From: a virus
Length of the DNA stretch: 64,000 nucleotides
Virus record (IMG/VR): IMGVR_UViG_3300013126_000012
Location: 1 to 64,000 of that record
Reading direction: 5' to 3' (one strand)
The notes beneath the pieces were generated by a model. The model saw only the letters and a list, made by a program, of their open reading frames with translations, was not told where the DNA came from and did not search any database. The position numbers were made by a program, and so were the translations under genes. Of this stretch, positions 33,644-42,199 are shown one piece after another (within the stretch, counting starts at the first letter, position 1; the number at the start of each line of letters is the position of its first letter).

Positions 33644-34893
33644 GCTTCGATTTTCTTTAATTTAGGTAACGTTAATTTAGGCAATGACAATTCTACTTGT
33701 TTTGGTACCGATGCTAATGCTTCATCAACGTTACCTAATACTTTTTCATATACAGCTGCCACTGCAGTTTTTGTAAATGTTGAATTAACAAAATAACGTT
33801 GGCGTTTTGCTAATTCTTGCCATTTTTTATAATTCTTTTGCACTTCTTTCATCATTTTACTAGCATATGTATAATCTGGAGTAAACCACTTTGCATCTTT
33901 AATTAAAAATTCGTTACGAGCCGATTCGTGTATTTCAGTCAAACCGCCTGGCAATGCACAAATGAAATCTTTTTTAAGAAAATCAGCTTGACCAGAATAA
34001 TGAGGTGCAATTACGGGTTTACCTGTAGTTGAAAATTCAAGTAATGGACGACCAAACCCTTCTGCTTTTGTAAATGATATCATAGCTTTTACTTTAGGAT
34101 GATTGTAAAGCAAATTCATTTCTTCATCTGCTAAATCTCCGTGCAATAAGTATACGTTTGGTAACTTAGCTCCCGGAAATAATTCTTGAAGCTGAATTAT
34201 TTTGTTTTCAATATCCATGCGATCCATTACTGAATATGTGGCTCCGCTTGTTTTCAATACAAGTGCTGGCGCATCTTTTTGATTTTTATATGTATTGAAA
34301 AAACAATGAATAAGACCGCTAATATTTTTACGATCTTCGCCAGCTTGACCTTGCAACCAATGGCCAACTGATAAAAATGCAAATGTTTCGGGAATTGAAT
34401 CTAGAATCGATAACTGGCCAGTTGTTTTATTAGTATATACATTTTCATCAAAATATTCTGGAATTACTTCTAGTTTAGATGTAATAGGTTTGTTATTCTT
34501 TTGGGATGTATTAATAAATACTTGTTTTGTAAATTCGCTTGGTACAATGACCAATTGCATTGCATTAAGTTTGTCAATCCATTCTGCAGGACAAATATCT
34601 CCTTCGGTGCCAGCAGTAACTCCAATATTATACTTTCCAACTGCTTGAAATTCATTAGGCACTGTAACTTGTACCCAAACGTCTGGTTGTGATGTAAGTG
34701 GTAGCGGAACAATGCGTTGATTCCAATCTTGTGGTATTGGATATGTAAATGGAGTATGTCCCCATGGCAAAGACACGAGTTTAACGTCCCATTCTTGCCC
34801 TCGTTGTTCTATAATGTTTGCAATAATTTCGCGGGCATGATGACCATATCCCGATTGTGTTGCTACTGGTGACGCTATTATAACTGATCGCAT
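33640..34893 (-). CDS. Family 4 glycosyltransferase (GT-B)
   Basis: A 417-residue retaining GT-B enzyme. SGYGHHAREII is the N-terminal acceptor loop, FAFLSVGHWLQGQAGEDRKN the hinge, and FTKAEGFGRPLLEFSTTGKP the C-terminal donor site with the E-x7-E pattern. The end is Lys/Leu repeats (KQVELSLPKLTLPKLKKIEA). A transferase of a sugar from a nucleotide donor. The same LPKLKKI-like tail appears at the N-terminus of the next gene product (MQLPKLKKIDPNKPKKK). Confidence 0.88.
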   Translation of the reverse strand: MRSVIIASPVATQSGYGHHAREIIANIIEQRGQEWDVKLVSLPWGHTPFTYPIPQDWNQRIVPLPLTSQPDVWVQVTVPNEFQAVGKYNIGVTAGTEGDICPAEWIDKLNAMQLVIVPSEFTKQVFINTSQKNNKPITSKLEVIPEYFDENVYTNKTTGQLSILDSIPETFAFLSVGHWLQGQAGEDRKNISGLIHCFFNTYKNQKDAPALVLKTSGATYSVMDRMDIENKIIQLQELFPGAKLPNVYLLHGDLADEEMNLLYNHPKVKAMISFTKAEGFGRPLLEFSTTGKPVIAPHYSGQADFLKKDFICALPGGLTEIHESARNEFLIKDAKWFTPDYTYASKMMKEVQKNYKKWQELAKRQRYFVNSTFTKTAVAAVYEKVLGNVDEALASVPKQVELSLPKLTLPKLKKIEA

Positions 34894-36377
34894 ACTATTC
34901 CTGTTTTTTCATATTTTTTTGGTGTAACTTTAGTTAGTGTATATCTTGCACGGGTTTCTAATTTAGATTCAAATAAATAATCAATCATTTCAATCATTTT
35001 GTTGCCCATTTGTTCGGCCGTTAGTCCATTTTTTAATGCCCATTCTCTACCAGATTGACCCATTTGATTTCGAAGCGTTTCTGGCGTGTCATACCAATAT
35101 CGAATTGCATCAGCAACATCTTCATATCGAACTCGATCGTCAAAGATATATGGAGTAGCTGGCGAACCTTGAAGTGATCTATTACTTGGAAATACTGGTT
35201 TAACCCAAACGCCATGTAATTTATATTTACCTGTATGATTAGTTGCAAATTCTCCATTAAATCTAATCCACTCGTCATTTTCATCCACAAATCCACATTG
35301 GTCTTGTAATCCACCAGTTACATTGTTAATAATCGGAGTGCCTGATAATATTGCTTCAGTTGAACTAAGTCCCCATCCCTCGTTGCTACCAATGTTAACA
35401 ACAACATCGGCAACATTATACATAGCATTCAATTCAGCATGAGACAATTTTTGTTCCGAAAATATTATTTTGCAATCTGGTGCCAATGTTTTAAAAATGG
35501 CTCGGAGATCTGTTCCGTTTTCATCTACAATCTGTGTATGCATTAGCAATGCTACTCGTTGCTTTTGCTCTGCAGGCAATCCGTCAACAAATGTTTTAAA
35601 CGCTAAAATTAAATCGCCTGGTTGTTTTCGTCTAATATTTCGATTGTTCCAAAACACTACAAAGTCTACACCATGTTTCGTTTTAATGTTTTCATAAACA
35701 TGTTTGTATGTTGCATCATCTACAGGCAATGGTTTGAATGTATTATGATTTAATCCGTGAGGAACAAACCCGGTAACAATTTGATTCCATTTTACATCCG
35801 TTGGTACTGAATCTTGAGCATCATAATTTACAACATCAAATCCATTTTGTGCGAGTACTTCTCGATGAATATTGTCTGATTGTTTGCTAATACCCATAAT
35901 TAAATCGCAACTTGCATAAAATGGTGCGTTCCACATTGGATAAGGTAAATCATCCCAAATTGAATAATAAATAATAGGTATGTTGAATGTTGTTTTAATT
36001 TCGTGCTCAATAGCATATAACCAAGTCCAATATCGCGGATCGGTAAAATGAAATATTGCATCTGGACGTTCATTGTTTATAAGTGCCATTAGAATATTTC
36101 GGTCTCCATAACCATTCCATGGAATAATTTTAACTGATGCATCTTCTATGCCCGTTTCTTGTGCAACTTGTGCTGACAAATCAAATGCTTGACCTGCTTC
36201 TGGGTGTTTTAATGCGCCGCCTAATTGTACCCAATCATAATGTCGTACGGTATTGAATATAATCTCTCGGCTGATGGTACCAATACCCGAAGGCAATCGG
36301 AAATCATCTGCTAATAATAAAATTTTCTTTTTCTTGGGCTTGTTGGGGTCGATTTTTTTTAGTTTTGGTAACTGCAT
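34878..36377 (-). CDS. Family 4 glycosyltransferase (GT-B), first gene of the glycan operon
   Basis: A 499-residue GT-B protein. KKKILLLADDFRLPSGIGTI forms the acceptor-side strand-loop, VVFWNNRNIRRKQPGDLILA the inter-domain region, and NIGSNEGWGLSSTEAILSGT the donor-binding E-x7-E site. Preceded by an ATATTTATA element and AAAGGAT, so it most likely heads the operon that runs to 23.4 kb. Confidence 0.88.
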   Translation of the reverse strand: MQLPKLKKIDPNKPKKKKILLLADDFRLPSGIGTISREIIFNTVRHYDWVQLGGALKHPEAGQAFDLSAQVAQETGIEDASVKIIPWNGYGDRNILMALINNERPDAIFHFTDPRYWTWLYAIEHEIKTTFNIPIIYYSIWDDLPYPMWNAPFYASCDLIMGISKQSDNIHREVLAQNGFDVVNYDAQDSVPTDVKWNQIVTGFVPHGLNHNTFKPLPVDDATYKHVYENIKTKHGVDFVVFWNNRNIRRKQPGDLILAFKTFVDGLPAEQKQRVALLMHTQIVDENGTDLRAIFKTLAPDCKIIFSEQKLSHAELNAMYNVADVVVNIGSNEGWGLSSTEAILSGTPIINNVTGGLQDQCGFVDENDEWIRFNGEFATNHTGKYKLHGVWVKPVFPSNRSLQGSPATPYIFDDRVRYEDVADAIRYWYDTPETLRNQMGQSGREWALKNGLTAEQMGNKMIEMIDYLFESKLETRARYTLTKVTPKKYEKTGIVCDQL

Positions 36378-36397
36378 TTTATCCTTTATAACTTTTG

Positions 36398-36406
36398 TAT
36401 AAATAT
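36398..36406 (-). promoter_or_regulatory. ATATTTATA element before the glycan operon
   Basis: The 9-mer lies 4 nt past the stop of the SLOG-like gene and about 20 nt before the ATG at 36377, with AAAGGAT between. Candidate promoter for the 13-kb operon. Confidence 0.5.
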
Positions 36407-36409
36407 GGT

Positions 36410-36814
36410 TTAACCTAAGATAACCACAGGTTTTTGTAATTTTTTAGTTCGCGTCCATGCTGTTTGAAGCACTGGATCTAGTTGCGGTTGATTGCTTAAA
36501 ATCATCATGTAATCGCATCGTTCTGCAATAAGCTGCATGCGGTGATGAAGCTGCGAAAAATGATATGGTTTGCCATAATATGATTCTGGCATTGCTGAGT
36601 ACATATTATGTCCCGAAAATGATGGATTATATTCTTCGTAACTTAAACCAAACTCTAACGCATACTTTCTAACCATATTGTTGGCTCCTTCATTACCACC
36701 TGCACCAACAACAATCAAATCGTCACCAAACTTCTTTTTTACAAGTTGCAAAGTTTCTTGTATTTTCCTTTTGTTTTGCCAATCTGTATTTCCGATAATT
36801 GCAATTCGTTTCAT
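36410..36814 (-). CDS. SLOG/DprA-like nucleotide-binding protein (134 aa)
   Basis: KRIAIIGNTDWQNKRKIQET is the first Rossmann strand and LIVVGAGGNEGANNMVRKYA the characteristic G-G-N-E-G-A loop of SLOG proteins (as in YspA/DUF2493 and TIR-like nucleotide sensors). SLOG domains bind or process nucleotide-derived ligands. Whether it is a sensor in defence or in modification is unknown. It overlaps the small gene upstream by 4 nt. Confidence 0.7.
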   Translation of the reverse strand: MKRIAIIGNTDWQNKRKIQETLQLVKKKFGDDLIVVGAGGNEGANNMVRKYALEFGLSYEEYNPSFSGHNMYSAMPESYYGKPYHFSQLHHRMQLIAERCDYMMILSNQPQLDPVLQTAWTRTKKLQKPVVILG

Positions 36815-37029
36815 CGTCGTTCTCGTACAAATTTAACACCTTTTGGATAATGCCCGTATACTAAACGAAGCATTTGCTCCAACGTTTTTCTATTTTCTTT
36901 ATGATCGGGGCCATCTATGTTTGTACACAACGAATACTCCATGACACATGTTTTAGTACCTGGCCATGTTGGATGATTTTGCATCTGAAATTCGTAAACG
37001 TATACATGTTTATGTGTCCACTTAATCAT
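36811..37029 (-). CDS. Hypothetical protein (72 aa)
   Basis: MIKWTHKHVYVYEFQMQNHP, then WPGTKTCVMEYSLCT and a basic end (PKGVKFVRERR). Trp/His/Cys content may bind metal. The leader ATTATAATAAAGTATG is shared with the gene starting at 47444. Function unknown. Confidence 0.55.
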   Translation of the reverse strand: MIKWTHKHVYVYEFQMQNHPTWPGTKTCVMEYSLCTNIDGPDHKENRKTLEQMLRLVYGHYPKGVKFVRERR

Positions 37030-37047
37030 ACTTTATTATAATGAATT

Positions 37048-38001
37048 TTATTCACGAATCCTATTTTCTTTAGGACAACGTTCATAATCTGTTTTGAACG
37101 GACAATACTTACAATTTACAGCACCTTTGCCGGCAACAGCAACATAGTTTCTATCAGCATTCTTATTGCCTTCTGCATCAAAGCATGCATCAACAAAAGA
37201 TTCAATCTGCCGTTGAACTTTCTTTTGAGTTACTGAACCAGCTGCGGGTTTATGATTTTGAATTCGTTTTTGTGGAAACATTGATTCTTCAACAATCTTA
37301 CGCTTAACGATAAAAAATTCAACTTCAATCTTGTCACGCGATACACCAAATTGCTCTGCAAAGTAATTTTTGTATGCAATCAATTGTGCTGACTTCATTG
37401 CATCTGATTTAGCTGGTTGCTTCCAACCATTGCGAGATGTTTTAATATCAAATAATTTGAAAGTATTAGTAGGAACGTGTCGCATAACAACATCAATAAA
37501 ACCATACCAGTATACCGATGAATTCTTGGATGATGCTGGATGACATAATTCAATTTCAATGCCAACTAATTCCCAATCTTTACTTGAAAAGTATTGTCCT
37601 CGACGTTTGCTAAACCATTGTAAAATAGCCGCTCCATCTTCTAAATATTCTGCTAATTGTAATGGATTTGAAAAATGCTCTCCACCAAACTCTTGTACAC
37701 ATCGGGCATATTCTTCTCGAAGTTTGTTTTGCAATATTCCACGCAAATCTAATGCTTCTGCCTTCTTAACAGATTCTGTATACATTACGGTTAAGAAATA
37801 CTGAAATGTCTCGTGGAATGCCGTTCCAAACACTGTTTCAATTGATGCTTGGAACGGCGCTAGACCATCGATATATGATAATTTCCAAGAAAGCGGACAA
37901 CGTTCATACATCGACCATTGCGAATAAGAAATCTTTCTTGGTACAGATGTTGCATCTCGTACTGCTAATCTATATACCGGATTAATGTATGTACCTTTCA
38001 T
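37048..38001 (-). CDS. PD-(D/E)XK nuclease, RecB/Cas4-like with Cys cluster
   Basis: A 317-residue exonuclease-fold protein. ISYSQWSMYERCPLSWKLSY carries the first Cys, FGTAFHETFQYFL the His motif, GFIDVVMRHVPTNTFKLFDI followed by KTSRNG the D...D-x-K catalytic site, and QLIAYKNYF the Q-x-x-x-Y motif. VNCKYCPFKTDYERCPKENR holds three further Cys for a 4Fe-4S site, as in Cas4/AddB nucleases. Expected role: 5'-3' or end-processing exonuclease in replication or recombination. It starts divergently from the plus-strand gene at 38054. Confidence 0.85.
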   Translation of the reverse strand: MKGTYINPVYRLAVRDATSVPRKISYSQWSMYERCPLSWKLSYIDGLAPFQASIETVFGTAFHETFQYFLTVMYTESVKKAEALDLRGILQNKLREEYARCVQEFGGEHFSNPLQLAEYLEDGAAILQWFSKRRGQYFSSKDWELVGIEIELCHPASSKNSSVYWYGFIDVVMRHVPTNTFKLFDIKTSRNGWKQPAKSDAMKSAQLIAYKNYFAEQFGVSRDKIEVEFFIVKRKIVEESMFPQKRIQNHKPAAGSVTQKKVQRQIESFVDACFDAEGNKNADRNYVAVAGKGAVNCKYCPFKTDYERCPKENRIRE

Positions 38002-38035
38002 ACTATATTATATAAAAAAATACATATAAATCCAA

Positions 38036-38056
38036 TATACGATATATATTAATATG
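38036..38056 (+). promoter_or_regulatory. AT-rich start element of the plus-strand gene
   Basis: GATATATATTAATATGATAC spans the ATG at 38054 and differs by one base from the element before tagged genes at 12858 and 53864 on the other strand. It may be part of a transferable gene cassette. Confidence 0.5.
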
Positions 38057-39388
38057 ATACGTCTAAAAAAATTACTAGAACAATTGGGCGGTAAAAATGC
38101 AGTGTTTAAACAATCACCTATTGATAAATCAATCGTAATAACTCCATTTGATGCTAAAAAGGTAGCTAAATTATTATATAATTCAAAGGGATATATTAAC
38201 GATGATGAATCGTTAGCTAAAGATTCAATTATTAAAAATATTAATAATATTGAACAATACAAACAAGTAAATAAAGAATTACAGTCACTAACATCTGGTA
38301 GAGGTATTGGTGCATATCTTCGATCGTTTTTAAATAACGTAGATAGATTTAAAATTGTACGATCGTTAGTTTATAAGCTTCCGAAAACTGATTGGAAATG
38401 GACTATTGCAAAGATTATGCCATTTAGTGATTTTAAATTGTTAGTTAGCAAAAATCCTTCATATTGGAACGTTATAGTTGGAAATTCAATGTCAAACCAG
38501 CCAGTGACTAACGCAGAATTACAATTAATTCAATTTTATGAACCTGAAAAAATTAAGGATTCTAATTACGGATTCTGGGATAGAGTTATTGACACATTTC
38601 TATCCGTATCCGGAACACCAATTAAAGATGCTAGAGATTTACTATCAGATTTTGATGCTATCATTAAAAGAAGAATTGATTACAATAAGAAACATAATTT
38701 ACCAATTGATACCTTAACACCAGAAGAAAAAACTTTTAGGGAGAAAATTTTAAAGGCCACCCCAAACTATGGGTATCCTAACATTTTCGGTTTGTCCAAA
38801 ATTATACAAGATATAAATCAAGGTAAAAATATCCAACCTCAAGAATTCGAAAGATACAAAAAGATTGGAACATATGATTATGGTAATATTGGTAAACAAA
38901 AATATAGTGACCAAAAACTAAAGACGCTGCTGGGTTCCAGAGAAGAACTTAAAAGAATGTGGTTGGGAATTGATGAACCTGATGGGGAAAGTAAAGGTTT
39001 TTGGGTTAAATCGGAATTCAAACCAAAAGACTCAACAAACCCAAACGCTGTTTATTATAAACCAAAAGATATTCCAAAATTAACGCCACAACAATTTGAT
39101 GAATTATACAATGCAATTATGGATACTAAAAAACCAGATGGTAAATTTCCTGGGGGAAATAGTTCTATATTATTTGATAACAAATTCAAATTTATTAACG
39201 CAAGTATTAAAGAGAAAATAAGGGGTGATTTAGGTCATTTTAAATTTGGTGCGGGAAAAGAAAATGGAAAAACATATATTTCTATATATGATGAATGGGA
39301 CTTAATGCCACCTTCCGCCAAAAAATTCGGTGTTAATGTTCAAAAATACGGTAAAACACCATTAATATATTATCGTATTTTTAAATAA
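38054..39388 (+). CDS. Tagged protein of 444 aa, the only plus-strand gene
   Basis: Begins MIRLKKLLEQLGGKN, the shared tag (L-L-E at 7-9). Residues 10-230 are helical and charged. The C-terminal part (about 385-444) has FKFGAGKENGKTYISIYDEW, then DLMPPS and KTPLIYYRIFK. This Y-I-S-I-Y-D-x-W-D-L style C-terminal domain I recall from phage internal proteins; it may be a functional (toxin-like) unit, but no active site is assigned. It is inserted against the direction of all neighbours, converges on the gene at 39362-39535 and overlaps it by 27 nt, so it looks like a recently gained cargo gene. Confidence 0.75.
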   Translation: MIRLKKLLEQLGGKNAVFKQSPIDKSIVITPFDAKKVAKLLYNSKGYINDDESLAKDSIIKNINNIEQYKQVNKELQSLTSGRGIGAYLRSFLNNVDRFKIVRSLVYKLPKTDWKWTIAKIMPFSDFKLLVSKNPSYWNVIVGNSMSNQPVTNAELQLIQFYEPEKIKDSNYGFWDRVIDTFLSVSGTPIKDARDLLSDFDAIIKRRIDYNKKHNLPIDTLTPEEKTFREKILKATPNYGYPNIFGLSKIIQDINQGKNIQPQEFERYKKIGTYDYGNIGKQKYSDQKLKTLLGSREELKRMWLGIDEPDGESKGFWVKSEFKPKDSTNPNAVYYKPKDIPKLTPQQFDELYNAIMDTKKPDGKFPGGNSSILFDNKFKFINASIKEKIRGDLGHFKFGAGKENGKTYISIYDEWDLMPPSAKKFGVNVQKYGKTPLIYYRIFK

Positions 39389-39535
39389 ATGCAAATCTTG
39401 TATAAATGAACCTTTATGCCGGCATCTTACAATGCGTTTAACGATATCAAATTCATAGGTATTCAATCCCCATTCTTCTGCAAATTTATAAAGGCTATCT
39501 TTACCTTTGTAATGTGTCTGTGTATTTACGCTCAC
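39362..39535 (-). CDS. DUF3310-like small protein, probably C-terminally truncated
   Basis: Starts with GTG at 39535, overlapping the TGA of the upstream clamp-loader gene (GTGA). It reads SVNTQTHYKGKDSLYKFAEE, then YEFDIVKRIVRCRHKGSFIQ. The Y-x-G-K-D-S-L-Y...Y-E-F-D-I-V-K-R pattern matches DUF3310 proteins of many phages. In those, a C-terminal helix (D-L-x-K-T-x-x-L-I-x-x-Y-L) follows; here the end after residue 45 is unrelated and lies over the 3' end of the plus-strand gene. The insertion seems to have replaced it. 57 residues. Confidence 0.75.
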   Translation of the reverse strand: MSVNTQTHYKGKDSLYKFAEEWGLNTYEFDIVKRIVRCRHKGSFIQDLHLFKNTIIY

Positions 39536-39981
39536 TTGATTCCTTTTAACATACGTTTTTTCTCAGCATCGCTATATCCATACATTGTTATGATGCGTTC
39601 TAACGTAACCTTATCCATTAAATCTGCATAATCTACAGCTTCGGATTTGCTAATCTGATAATGTTCTGCAAGTTGTGTGATTAAATCTTTATCAAATTTA
39701 TCTTCAGTTTTGCCTTTAATGTATTTTGCAAAGCTTTTATTGGTAGGCAGAAGTTCATAGTACAATCGATATGTTTCTTGTGGTCTAAGTAATCCAATTG
39801 TATATGTTTGCAATTCATTGACTAATTCCGTTAATTCCATTCGCATCGATAACCAACGATTAACGATAAATGGAGAAAATTTCTTTTGATCGGTTTCAGA
39901 CCATTTTTTCCATTCACGTTTTTTATCCGTTACGCCACCAATCAAATCAAAAATCGTTGCACCTTTTTTTTCTTCTGCCAT
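39532..39981 (-). CDS. 62: Clamp-loader small subunit, gp62-like
   Basis: A 149-residue helical protein. FSPFIVNRWLSMRMELTELV resembles the conserved start of T4 gp62 (F-M-V-N-x-x-L-S), and LITQLAEHYQISKSEAVDYA matches T4 gp62 (L-L-A-K-R-Y-Q-V-N-T-N-D-A-I-N-Y). gp62 bridges four gp44 ATPases in the T4 clamp loader. It is downstream of the gp44-like gene with two small genes between, the same relative order as in T4. Shorter than T4 gp62 (187). Confidence 0.82.
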   Translation of the reverse strand: MAEEKKGATIFDLIGGVTDKKREWKKWSETDQKKFSPFIVNRWLSMRMELTELVNELQTYTIGLLRPQETYRLYYELLPTNKSFAKYIKGKTEDKFDKDLITQLAEHYQISKSEAVDYADLMDKVTLERIITMYGYSDAEKKRMLKGIK

Positions 39982-39984
39982 TCG

Positions 39985-40200
39985 TTATAATTTATATTTT
40001 TTACGATATTGTTGTTCTAAATATTCACCCATCCCTGCTTCTAAAATAACAGCAGTATCTGGTATTCCTATGATTCGTTTTGCATTTAAGATATCATCCA
40101 TTGATTTGTTTCGAAACGTTTTGATTTTAGTTTTTGCGTTGCTACGATTTGATGTTTTAAATACAATTGTAACTAAATCTTTATGATATGGTGCAGACAT
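39985..40200 (-). CDS. Hypothetical protein between gp44 and gp62 (71 aa)
   Basis: MSAPYHKDLVTIVFKTSNRS, then KTFRNKSMDDILNAKRIIGI and an end rich in basic/aromatic residues (EYLEQQYRKKYKL). Not RegA: it is too short and lacks its motifs. Small, probably an alpha/beta RNA- or protein-binding fold. Function unknown. Confidence 0.55.
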   Translation of the reverse strand: MSAPYHKDLVTIVFKTSNRSNAKTKIKTFRNKSMDDILNAKRIIGIPDTAVILEAGMGEYLEQQYRKKYKL

Positions 40201-40418
40201 TACTTTTTAACTTTTATGGGTTGAAATTCTTCTGGAATAGAACCACAGTCATCGCATCTAAATACTGGAATTGGTACCATGGTATCTTTATCGGCACCCG
40301 TTAAAAATTTAGATACTTTGTTGATAGCCATTACTTGTCGAAAATACATTCCGTTGCATTCGGCGCACGTAATTGGTTGCATATCGTTTGGACCAATATT
40401 AACATTTAATTTACTCAT
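40200..40418 (-). CDS. Zinc-ribbon protein near the clamp loader (72 aa)
   Basis: TCAECNGMYFRQVMAINKVS and VFRCDDCGSIPEEFQPIKVK give two Cys-x-x-Cys pairs about 35 residues apart, a zinc ribbon. The start follows the gp44 stop with a 4-nt overlap. Many T4-like phages carry such a small ribbon protein beside the clamp loader. A role in transcription or the replisome is possible. Confidence 0.6.
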   Translation of the reverse strand: MSKLNVNIGPNDMQPITCAECNGMYFRQVMAINKVSKFLTGADKDTMVPIPVFRCDDCGSIPEEFQPIKVKK

Positions 40419-41341
40419 AATTCTCCTAATAAATTTACAAACATTGCCATTATGTTGATTTCTTTATCTACTACACTTGCATCTTTAAACTGCGATTCTG
40501 CTATAATCAAAATGCACGGAGCAATATGTCCATGTGCAAAATCATCTAAATTGTCATAAAGAAAAGTATACAATGGCGTAAAATCTTTTACTTTGCTATC
40601 AGCAATAACCTGACGTATTTTATTGAATGCAGCTTTTTTGTCTTTAGCATTTTTCAAAACTTCCAATATTTCCGTCATGTAATTTGCTTGAATTGCACTT
40701 GCTTTATCTAATTGCAATTTACCGTTAACAACAGATGCTTGTGCTGCATTGATTGCTCGGCGAATATCTGGATATGATGCATTGATGATTGCTGCTACAT
40801 CTTTAATATCATATGTAACACCCTTTTCATCTAATACCACAACCAATCGCTTTGCTACATCTGATTTGCTTGGAGGCGTAATAGCAAATGTTTGACAACG
40901 AGATTGAATTGGATCAATAATTTTTTCAACATAGTTACATGTTAAGATGAAACGCGTTGTTTTGCTATAAGTCTCCATTAAATTGCGAAGAGCAGCTTGA
41001 GCATTTGCGGTCATAAAATCGAATTCGTCGAGAATAATAACTTTCCAACGTTTAAAGCCGACCGACGATGCAAATCTAGATATTTTATCTCTAACGACAT
41101 CTACGGAATTTTCATCGGATGCATTAATATACATGGTTTGGCTATCAACTGCATTTGCTAAAATTTTAGCTAATGTAGTTTTACCCGTACCTGCCGATCC
41201 GTAAAATAATAAATGGGGCAATTCACCATTTTGTATCCAAATATTTGCTTTTCCTATTAACGCTTCGTTCCCGATATAACCATCTAATGTATTTGGTCTG
41301 AACGCCTCTGTCCACAAATCATGTTCTTTTTCTTGTTGCAT
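40415..41341 (-). CDS. 44: Clamp-loader ATPase, gp44-like
   Basis: A 308-residue AAA+ protein. Walker A LLFYGSAGTGKTTLAKILAN, Walker B KVIILDEFDFMT, sensor 1 TRFILTCNYV and the SRC motif PIQSRCQTFAI, with sensor 2 near DIRRAINAAQ. Loads the sliding clamp onto primer-template with gp62. The 23-nt overlap with a homing endonuclease gene upstream is typical of phage replication regions. Confidence 0.92.
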   Translation of the reverse strand: MQQEKEHDLWTEAFRPNTLDGYIGNEALIGKANIWIQNGELPHLLFYGSAGTGKTTLAKILANAVDSQTMYINASDENSVDVVRDKISRFASSVGFKRWKVIILDEFDFMTANAQAALRNLMETYSKTTRFILTCNYVEKIIDPIQSRCQTFAITPPSKSDVAKRLVVVLDEKGVTYDIKDVAAIINASYPDIRRAINAAQASVVNGKLQLDKASAIQANYMTEILEVLKNAKDKKAAFNKIRQVIADSKVKDFTPLYTFLYDNLDDFAHGHIAPCILIIAESQFKDASVVDKEINIMAMFVNLLGEL

Positions 41342-42146
41342 AACATTTATTCAATTGTAATTTATTTTGACCTTCGAAGATTGTTTCATTTATATAATCT
41401 CGTATGATATCTTCACTTATAATAAGGAATTCTATATTATTCTCCAAGCAATATTGCTTAGCAGCTGATGTTTTATAATGATTATCTTTTATGTTAGATA
41501 ACGGTTTAACTTCAATTAAAATTCGATTAATTGGATCATAAAAATCTACAATATATGTTTTAGATTCATTATTGTTATCAATATATGGAATACGGATTGT
41601 TTCATATTGCCAATGTTGATTAGAAAACCATAAACATGCTTCCCAACTACTCCGAAATTTTTTAATTTCATTATCTATTTCTATAACAGCATCCCAATGC
41701 GTGAAACTATTTGTAATTTTTGGAGTAAATTCGTTATTTAAAATTTTTTGTTTTAAAATTTTTGAATTCTTAATGCCTACTCGTTTTTTAGTCTCAATTC
41801 CAACAGCTGTTTGGTAATATGTTTTAAGTTTTTCAGAATTTTGTCGTCCTACTGATTTTGCTGTATCTTTACCATAATCTGTTTGAAAAAATTTCAACTT
41901 AGATTTGGAAATTTTCTTTCCAATATCAGTCGTACGTTTACCTCTTTGCCAAACTCTATTTTCAGTGCAAGTTAAACAATAACTACGGTACCGTTGAGTA
42001 TTGATATATTGTATATTACAATGTGAACATATATGATCATAACCTTGTGTTTCACATTCAATACATAATGTTTTATTCCACACTCCAAAAAACGAAGTAT
42101 TGCACCTATTACAAATTTTTTTAATTGGTTTATATCCACCGCTCAT
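41319..42146 (-). CDS. Homing endonuclease with PD-(D/E)XK-like C-domain
   Basis: A 275-residue protein. N-terminus: Cys pairs CNRCNTSFFG and CSHCNIQY (zinc fingers). Residues about 90-145 contain NUMOD3-like G-K-K-I-S-K-S units. C-terminal: FRSSWEACLWF, then YIVDFYDPINRILIEVKPLS with D and E-x-K catalytic candidates as in VSR/EDxHD endonucleases. It lies between dut and the gp44 gene, a common homing site. It overlaps gp44 by 23 nt. Confidence 0.75.
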   Translation of the reverse strand: MSGGYKPIKKICNRCNTSFFGVWNKTLCIECETQGYDHICSHCNIQYINTQRYRSYCLTCTENRVWQRGKRTTDIGKKISKSKLKFFQTDYGKDTAKSVGRQNSEKLKTYYQTAVGIETKKRVGIKNSKILKQKILNNEFTPKITNSFTHWDAVIEIDNEIKKFRSSWEACLWFSNQHWQYETIRIPYIDNNNESKTYIVDFYDPINRILIEVKPLSNIKDNHYKTSAAKQYCLENNIEFLIISEDIIRDYINETIFEGQNKLQLNKCYATRKRT

Positions 42147-42159
42147 AACTAATCTTTAT

Positions 42160-42168
42160 TATAAATAT
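42160..42168 (-). promoter_or_regulatory. ATATTTATA element before the homing endonuclease
   Basis: The 9-mer (CATATTTATAATAAAG) lies about 14 nt before the ATG at 42146, in the gap behind dut. Confidence 0.45.
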
Positions 42169-42199
42169 GAGTATTCAGAATAAAAAAATCTGTTTCTAG

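Noticed and set aside
38008-38262. Minus-strand frame of 84 codons opposite the plus-strand tagged gene
   Set aside because: It would overlap the tagged gene's conserved start and the divergent promoter region; the plus-strand gene has the convincing protein features.
39985-40200. RegA translational repressor
   Set aside because: The position between gp44 and gp62 is near that of regA in T4, but the length (71) and sequence do not match RegA.
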